The notes under the pieces are model-generated. The model worked only from the letters and a program-made list of their open reading frames with translations. It made no database searches and had not been told where the DNA came from. From contig JBBRLA010000277.1 in the NCBI GenBank assembly GCA_038231615.1, positions 1 to 10,286 on the forward strand: 10,286 nucleotides of DNA. Reading direction: 5' to 3'. Origin of the DNA: JBBRLA01 sp038231615 (GTDB taxonomy: Bacteria > Myxococcota_A > Polyangia > Palsa-1104 > JAEUJZ01). A program made the position numbers and the translations under genes. Shown in pieces: positions 5,179-10,286 of this stretch. Positions within the stretch are counted from its first letter, which is position 1, and each line of letters starts with the position of its first letter.

Positions 5179-6471
5179 CAGCGGCGGCACCTGGATCTGT
5201 CCGCGGATCACCCCGGTGGCGCCGTTGTCGAGCTGCACGTAGAGCTTGCCCTGCTTCAGGTCGTCCAGGAGCAGCACCCCCGACCCGGTGCCCTTGACGT
5301 CGCAGGTGCCCTGGGTGTGATCGGCACCCTGCGTCCCGTCCATCTGGATCAGCCCGCAGACCGCCGCCGCCCCGCTGTTCTGGCCCCGGGCGCCCTTGAA
5401 GATCCCGGCCAGGGTTACCATCGCCCCCATCGCCCGCGCATCGTGCGTCAGGAGCCACGAAAGGTGGGTGTGGTCCTCGCTCAGGAAGAAGGCCACATTC
5501 CCTGTCGCCCCGGTCTGCGACATCGGCACCACCTGCTGGCCGTCGAGCAGCGCGTTGAAGGGCAGCGCCTTCCCGCGCAAGAGCTGCCCGCGCAGCTCCC
5601 CCCCGGAGAAGTCATTGGTGTGGACGTTCAGGTACGAAAGCCCGCCCTTCAGCAGGTACACGTACTCCGCCTTCTGGGGTGGCATCACCTGGTCCGCGCT
5701 GAGGGTGCCGCTGGACATCTGCGCATCCGTCGTCGGCATGTCGATGATGTGCGGCCCCTCGAAGCCGAACTGCCCGCGGTGGATGTGCACCCCGCTGACC
5801 CCGCCGACGATGTCGTGCTGGTAGCGGTAGCTGATGCTCCCGGTCACCGGGTCCAGCGTCACCGTGGTGGTCCCGGTGTGGGTTGAGCCGGTGGGCGGCA
5901 TCTCCTCCCAGCCGCTGAGCACCCCGAAAAGCTGCACCGGCGCCGGTTCCAGCGCCGGGTCGGTCGGCCACACCTGCGAACGCAGCTCGCCGCCGGGGAA
6001 CGCCGCGGAATGCACGTCCACGTAATAGTTGGTCGCTTTCAGGTCGGTGAGCTGATCGGCGGCGATGGCCAGCGTCTCGGTGGTGCCGCTCTGGGTCTGC
6101 AAGGGGAAGACCACCGGCCCGGTCTCGCCGCCCTTGCCCCGGTGAACGTGGGCCGCGGTGGCGCCGATGACGTGGTGCACGAGGTTGTAGGTGAAGTGGG
6201 CGCCATCGTCCCCCAGCACCAGCCGGAAGGTGCCATCGGAGTCGCTGGCCGTGGGCGGGACCTGCGACCCTCCCGAAAGCGCCCCTTGCGCGAAGGTCGC
6301 CATGCACCGGTGGGCCGGCAGCACGCACAGGGAGTTGGCGTCGACGCAGTCGCTGCTGACGTTGCAGAAGCCCGGGGTGTCGCGGACGCAGGCGAAAAGC
6401 GGCAGCAGCGCGAAAAGCGGCAGCAGCGTAAAATGAGGCAGCCGCCCAAACAGGAGCAGTTTCTTGCCCAT
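5173..6471 (-). CDS. Lipoprotein with three CHRD domains
   Basis: A 432-residue secreted protein of unknown function. The signal peptide (1-27) ends in LPLFAC, a lipobox-like motif with Cys at 28 as the likely lipidated residue; Phe at -2 is not ideal, so a non-lipidated Cys is possible. A Cys-rich segment follows (C36, C42, C49, C56) of the kind seen in myxobacterial surface lipoproteins. Three CHRD (chordin-type) domains then cover about 62-167, 183-297 and 304-426. The first two have the characteristic AHVHRG (107-112) and VHIHRG (228-233) and end in YVDVHSAAFPGGELRSQ (150-166) and YLNVHTNDFSGGELRGQ (280-296). The third keeps the fold pattern and ends VIRGQI but has lost the HxHxG and VHT motifs and gained C372 and C390. 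The ATG at 6471 has a strong GGGGAGG site inside the preceding TPR gene, whose stop codon abuts it. Lacking enzymatic motifs, it may be a structural or binding protein of the envelope. Confidence 0.88.
   Translation of the reverse strand: MGKKLLLFGRLPHFTLLPLFALLPLFACVRDTPGFCNVSSDCVDANSLCVLPAHRCMATFAQGALSGGSQVPPTASDSDGTFRLVLGDDGAHFTYNLVHHVIGATAAHVHRGKGGETGPVVFPLQTQSGTTETLAIAADQLTDLKATNYYVDVHSAAFPGGELRSQVWPTDPALEPAPVQLFGVLSGWEEMPPTGSTHTGTTTVTLDPVTGSISYRYQHDIVGGVSGVHIHRGQFGFEGPHIIDMPTTDAQMSSGTLSADQVMPPQKAEYVYLLKGGLSYLNVHTNDFSGGELRGQLLRGKALPFNALLDGQQVVPMSQTGATGNVAFFLSEDHTHLSWLLTHDARAMGAMVTLAGIFKGARGQNSGAAAVCGLIQMDGTQGADHTQGTCDVKGTGSGVLLLDDLKQGKLYVQLDNGATGVIRGQIQVPPLP
6392..6445. repeat. 18-bp repeat, three copies, coding the CHRD signal peptide core
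   Basis: GCGAAAAGCGGCAGCAGC is present exactly at 6392-6409 and 6410-6427, with a diverged third copy at 6428-6445. On the coding strand the two exact copies give Leu-Leu-Pro-Leu-Phe-Ala twice (residues 16-27), and the diverged one gives LPHFT. The repeat forms the hydrophobic core of the signal peptide. A change in copy number would keep the frame and alter the length of that core. Confidence 0.85.
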
Positions 6472-6477
6472 CTAGAA

Positions 6478-6484
6478 CCTCCCC
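6478..6484 (-). promoter_or_regulatory. Ribosome-binding site of the CHRD gene, inside the TPR gene
   Basis: GGGGAGG on the minus strand lies six bases before the CHRD ATG (6471). It encodes the Gly-Arg near the TPR protein's C-terminus. The CHRD start is thus served from within the upstream gene, as expected for translational coupling. Confidence 0.75.
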
Positions 6485-7231
6485 GCGAGCGTCAGCATGG
6501 CGGTGTGGGGCCCCTCATGCGTGGCCTGCCGGTAGTCCACCGCGAACAGGGCCCCGCCGCCCGCGGCGACGAGGGCCCCGCCGACCAGGACGCCGATGCC
6601 CAGGCCCAGGGTGTCGAGCTGCTGGGGGCAAAGCTTTTGCCCCGCTAGCAGGTCGCAGGTCGGGCGGCCATCCAGCGCCAGCAGGGTGGCCCCGGCGGCG
6701 ATCGCCAGCAGGCCGGCCCCGGCCAGCACCCACTTGGCGATGCGAAAGGGGCGCCGCGGGCCCTGCGGCACCTGTGATATTGGGGGCGGCGGTTGCGCGA
6801 CGGCGGCGGAGACCGGATCCGGGCTCCGGGGCGGCTCCTGTCGATCGTCGGTCTTTCGCTGCCGCTCCATCTCGGCGCGGACCTCGGTCATGTAGCTCTC
6901 GGTCTCGGCGCGCAGGTCGGTCTGGGGGTCCTCGCGGAGGAATCGCTCGTACAAGTCCAGGGACTCCTGGGGGTGCCCGATCTTGCGGTGTGCCTGCCCC
7001 AGGTTGAAGAGCAGCATCGGACGCGGGCGGGCCTCGTAGGCGGACTGGAACTCCTCGATGGCCTTGTGGTACTGCCCGCTCTTGTAGTAGATGACGCCCC
7101 GCTCGTAGTGTTCTTTAAAAGCGCCAGCACCGGCGCTCGGACTTGCGGAGGAAGGCAGTTCTTCCCCGGACCCGCGCCCCGGTGCGAAGGCAAAGGACAG
7201 GCACAGCAAGAAGGGGAAAAGAATAAAAATA

Positions 7232-8845
<1,614 letters not shown>

Positions 8846-8847
8846 GA

Positions 8848-8909
8848 ATCTCTCACGCCGGGACGCCGGATCCAAAATCAATGATAGCACGGGGTGATCT
8901 CTCACACCC
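8848..8909. repeat. Repeated ATCTCTCAC with a dyad upstream of the kinase-PEGA gene
   Basis: ATCTCTCAC occurs at 8848-8856, overlapping the kinase ribosome-binding region, and again at 8897-8905. The second copy lies in a dyad, GTGA-TCTC-TCAC (8894-8905), flanked by GGGTG/CACCC. Between the copies, TATCAT on the minus strand (8886-8881) is a possible -10 box without a convincing -35. This may be a regulator site for the divergent promoter region, but the evidence is only pattern-based. Confidence 0.35.
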
Positions 8910-8915
8910 ATTCCC

Positions 8916-8961
8916 GGCCCTGACGAAGTCCCGAAGGCGGCCCTGACGAAGTCCCGCAAGC
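8916..8961. repeat. 23-bp tandem duplication between the divergent genes
   Basis: GGCCCTGACGAAGTCCCG is present at 8916-8933 and 8939-8956. The full 23-base units 8916-8938 and 8939-8961 differ at two positions. It lies in the spacer between the kinase-PEGA gene and the TetR-type gene, 24 bases before the TTGACA box. Confidence 0.85.
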
Positions 8962-8984
8962 GGCAGAATCCGACGCAAGGACGC

Positions 8985-9013
8985 TTGACAGCTCTCGGAT
9001 CATAATTAAGTAT
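8985..9013 (+). promoter_or_regulatory. Candidate sigma70-type promoter of the TetR-type gene
   Basis: A perfect TTGACA (8985-8990) is followed after 17 bases by AAGTAT (9008-9013), a poor -10 box. Initiation would fall near 9020, so a transcript starting there would have almost no leader before the ATG at 9024. The -35 box is strong; the -10 assignment is uncertain because the area is A/T-rich and offers alternatives such as CATAAT. Confidence 0.45.
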
Positions 9014-9024
9014 GTACTCACTTA
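9007..9024. promoter_or_regulatory. Palindromic putative TetR operator TAAGT-NN-GTAC-NN-ACTTA
   Basis: The 18-base sequence TAAGTATGTACTCACTTA is symmetric at 14 of 18 positions: outer arms TAAGT and ACTTA and the central GTAC. Size, symmetry and position across the -10 region and the start codon fit an autoregulatory site of a TetR-family repressor. A repressor bound here would block the promoter of the repressor and the efflux gene. Confidence 0.6.
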
Positions 9025-9632
9025 TGGGTCGCCCGGCGATCGTCAGCACCGAACAAATCCTGGAAGTGGCGCGGGAACTCTTCCTGTCGCAGGGCTTCGG
9101 GGTGACCACCGCGGCCATCGCCCGGAAGGCGGGGGTGTCGGAGGGGTCGGTCTTCAAGCGCTTCGCCACCAAGGAGGCGCTGTTCTTCGCGGCCCTGGGC
9201 ATCCCCGAGCAGGCCTGGCTGACGCAGCTTCCCGGGCGGGTGGGACAGGGGGATGTGCGGGAGAACCTGGCGCAGATCGTGGTATCGATCATCGGCTTTT
9301 ACCGGGAGCTGTTCCCGCGGATGATCATGCTCTGGTCGTGTCGGGCGATGGCCGCGCAGGGGGAGATGTGGAAGGATGTCCCGGAGTCGCCGCCCATGCG
9401 GGTGCTGAAGGCGCTGACGCAGTACCTGGAGGGCGAGATGCAGGCAAAACGGTTGCGGCAGGCCAACGCCGAAGTGGTGGCGCGGGCGGCGCTGGGCTCG
9501 GCGCAAAGCTTCGTGTTCTTCGAGATGACCGGGCTCAAGCCCGGCGGCGAAACCCACGCGGCGGAGTTTGCGCGAGAGCTTTCCGACGTCCTTTTCCTGG
9601 GCCTGGTCCCGCCGCAGCTTCATGACAAATGA
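9024..9632 (+). CDS. TetR-family transcriptional repressor
   Basis: A 202-residue DNA-binding regulator. The N-terminus begins MGRP and contains the TetR helix-turn-helix: ILEVARELFLSQGFGVTTAA (12-31), IARKAGVSEGSVFKRFATKE (32-51), with the usual VSxGSxFxxFxxKE pattern. The rest is helical, ligand-binding and dimerising, and not conserved enough to name a ligand. Length is typical of the family. I chose the ATG at 9024 because MGRP is a common TetR start; an in-frame ATG at 9012 would add MYSL. Neither has a Shine-Dalgarno, and the predicted transcription start suggests a leaderless or near-leaderless message. A palindromic site overlaps the start, indicating autoregulation. The gene is followed 33 bases later by a TolC-type gene, the usual arrangement of TetR-controlled multidrug efflux operons. 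Confidence 0.92.
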   Translation: MGRPAIVSTEQILEVARELFLSQGFGVTTAAIARKAGVSEGSVFKRFATKEALFFAALGIPEQAWLTQLPGRVGQGDVRENLAQIVVSIIGFYRELFPRMIMLWSCRAMAAQGEMWKDVPESPPMRVLKALTQYLEGEMQAKRLRQANAEVVARAALGSAQSFVFFEMTGLKPGGETHAAEFARELSDVLFLGLVPPQLHDK

Positions 9633-9665
9633 TCGAGCATCGCTCACTCAATCGACGGAGAGAAC

Positions 9666-10286
9666 ATGAGAGTCGAATGTCCTGGTCCCACGGGTCAAAA
9701 CGCCGCATCGTACATCCGGTCCCCGCTGCCGTGGCTGCTCGGGCTTTCGCTGGTGCTGGCGGCGCCCGCCGACGCGCAGGGCCCGGCGCTGGCGGCGCCC
9801 GCCGGGACCGCCGAGATCGACCGCACGCCGGCGCACCCCCTGACCTTCGACGAGGCGCTGGACCTGGCGCGCAAGAACAACCGCGACCTGCGCGGCGCCC
9901 GGGAGCGGCTGCGCATCTCCCACGCCGATGTCGAACGCGCCTGGTCGGCGCTGATGCCGAGGATCACGGCGCAGGGGAAGTTCACCTATAACAATCCCAG
10001 TGTCACCGTCGACTTCTCCAGCTTCGCGCTGCTCGGCACGGCCCTGCAAGATCAGATCTTGACCGGACAGTACAAGCCCAGCCCGGCGGTGCTGAAGCAG
10101 TTGGTCGACGCCCCAAAGGGCGGCCCGCTGGCCGGCCAGGCGACGATCATCCCGGAGACGCAGTGGGACGGGATATTCGCCGCGTCGCTGCCCCTTTTCG
10201 CCCCGGCGGCCTATCCGGCGCTCTCCGGCGCCAAGCACGCCTACCGCTCCCAGCAGCGGCAGCTCGGCGTGACCCAGGCGCAGCTC
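9666..10286 (+). CDS. TolC-family outer membrane efflux protein, N-terminal part (cut by window edge)
   Basis: The 207 visible residues are the start of an outer membrane efflux channel, the exit duct of tripartite RND or ABC pumps. The signal peptide has its hydrophobic core at 21-33 and probable cleavage after ADA (35-37). The mature protein begins with the family's first OEP motif, LTFDEALDLARKNNRDLRGA (59-78), continuing through helix ARERLRISHADVERAWSALM and the barrel-strand start PRITAQGKFTYNN (98-110). A second hallmark, ASLPLFAPAAYPALSGAKHA (173-192), opens the next helix. The segment between them (111-170) is longer and less conserved than in many TolC proteins. The ATG at 9666 has GGAGA four bases upstream. 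The membrane-fusion protein and inner-membrane pump probably lie downstream, outside the window. Substrates are unknown. Confidence 0.88.
   Translation, partial: MRVECPGPTGQNAASYIRSPLPWLLGLSLVLAAPADAQGPALAAPAGTAEIDRTPAHPLTFDEALDLARKNNRDLRGARERLRISHADVERAWSALMPRITAQGKFTYNNPSVTVDFSSFALLGTALQDQILTGQYKPSPAVLKQLVDAPKGGPLAGQATIIPETQWDGIFAASLPLFAPAAYPALSGAKHAYRSQQRQLGVTQAQL

Noticed and set aside
8846..9292. 149-codon N-terminal extension of the kinase-PEGA protein
   Set aside because: It is antisense to the TetR-type gene and the divergent promoter, while the kinase domain begins normally a few residues after the ATG at 8845, which has a ribosome-binding site.

Overview
The sequence is GC-rich and codes densely on one strand. 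Nearly every gene type here is typical of Myxococcota (former deltaproteobacterial myxobacteria): two membrane-anchored PknB-type Ser/Thr kinases, a PilZ protein with the look of the myxobacterial paralogous PilZ family, a TPR protein with a C-terminal hydrophobic hairpin, a Cys-rich CHRD lipoprotein and a PQQ-type propeller lipoprotein. The lineage is inferred from gene content only; there is no rRNA or other phylogenetic anchor apart from tyrS.

Layout. Minus strand, left block (1-3353): a propeller lipoprotein (3353-1776), then a kinase with a C-terminal membrane anchor (1670-372), then the N-terminal part of a PilZ protein (194 to the window edge) that appears to have its own sigma70-like promoter and a dyad. 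A 453-base gene-free stretch (3354-3806) separates this from the right block. Minus strand, right block (3771-8845): a kinase-TM-PEGA protein (8845-7232), a TPR protein (7263-6472), a triple-CHRD lipoprotein (6471-5173) and tyrosyl-tRNA synthetase (5105-3807), with a hairpin just past tyrS. The kinase and TPR genes overlap, and the TPR stop codon directly abuts the CHRD start, so these three are almost certainly one translationally coupled unit. tyrS follows after 67 bases. Plus strand (9024-10286): a TetR-family repressor and, 33 bases on, the start of a TolC-type outer membrane efflux protein that runs off the window. A palindromic putative TetR operator overlaps the repressor's promoter and start codon.

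How it fits together (inference). The right block looks like an envelope signalling or stress module: a kinase with an extracytoplasmic PEGA domain, an exported TPR membrane protein and an outer-membrane CHRD lipoprotein made together. The left block pairs a second kinase with a surface propeller lipoprotein, next to a c-di-GMP effector. The plus-strand pair is the start of a typical TetR-controlled efflux operon. I see no CRISPR array, insertion sequence, phage gene, tRNA or rRNA. The most unusual points are the TIGN form of the HIGH motif in TyrRS, a C10 tract in the activation segment of one kinase, an 18-bp repeat that builds the CHRD signal peptide, and several short tandem duplications (periods 15, 18, 23 and 23) across the window.
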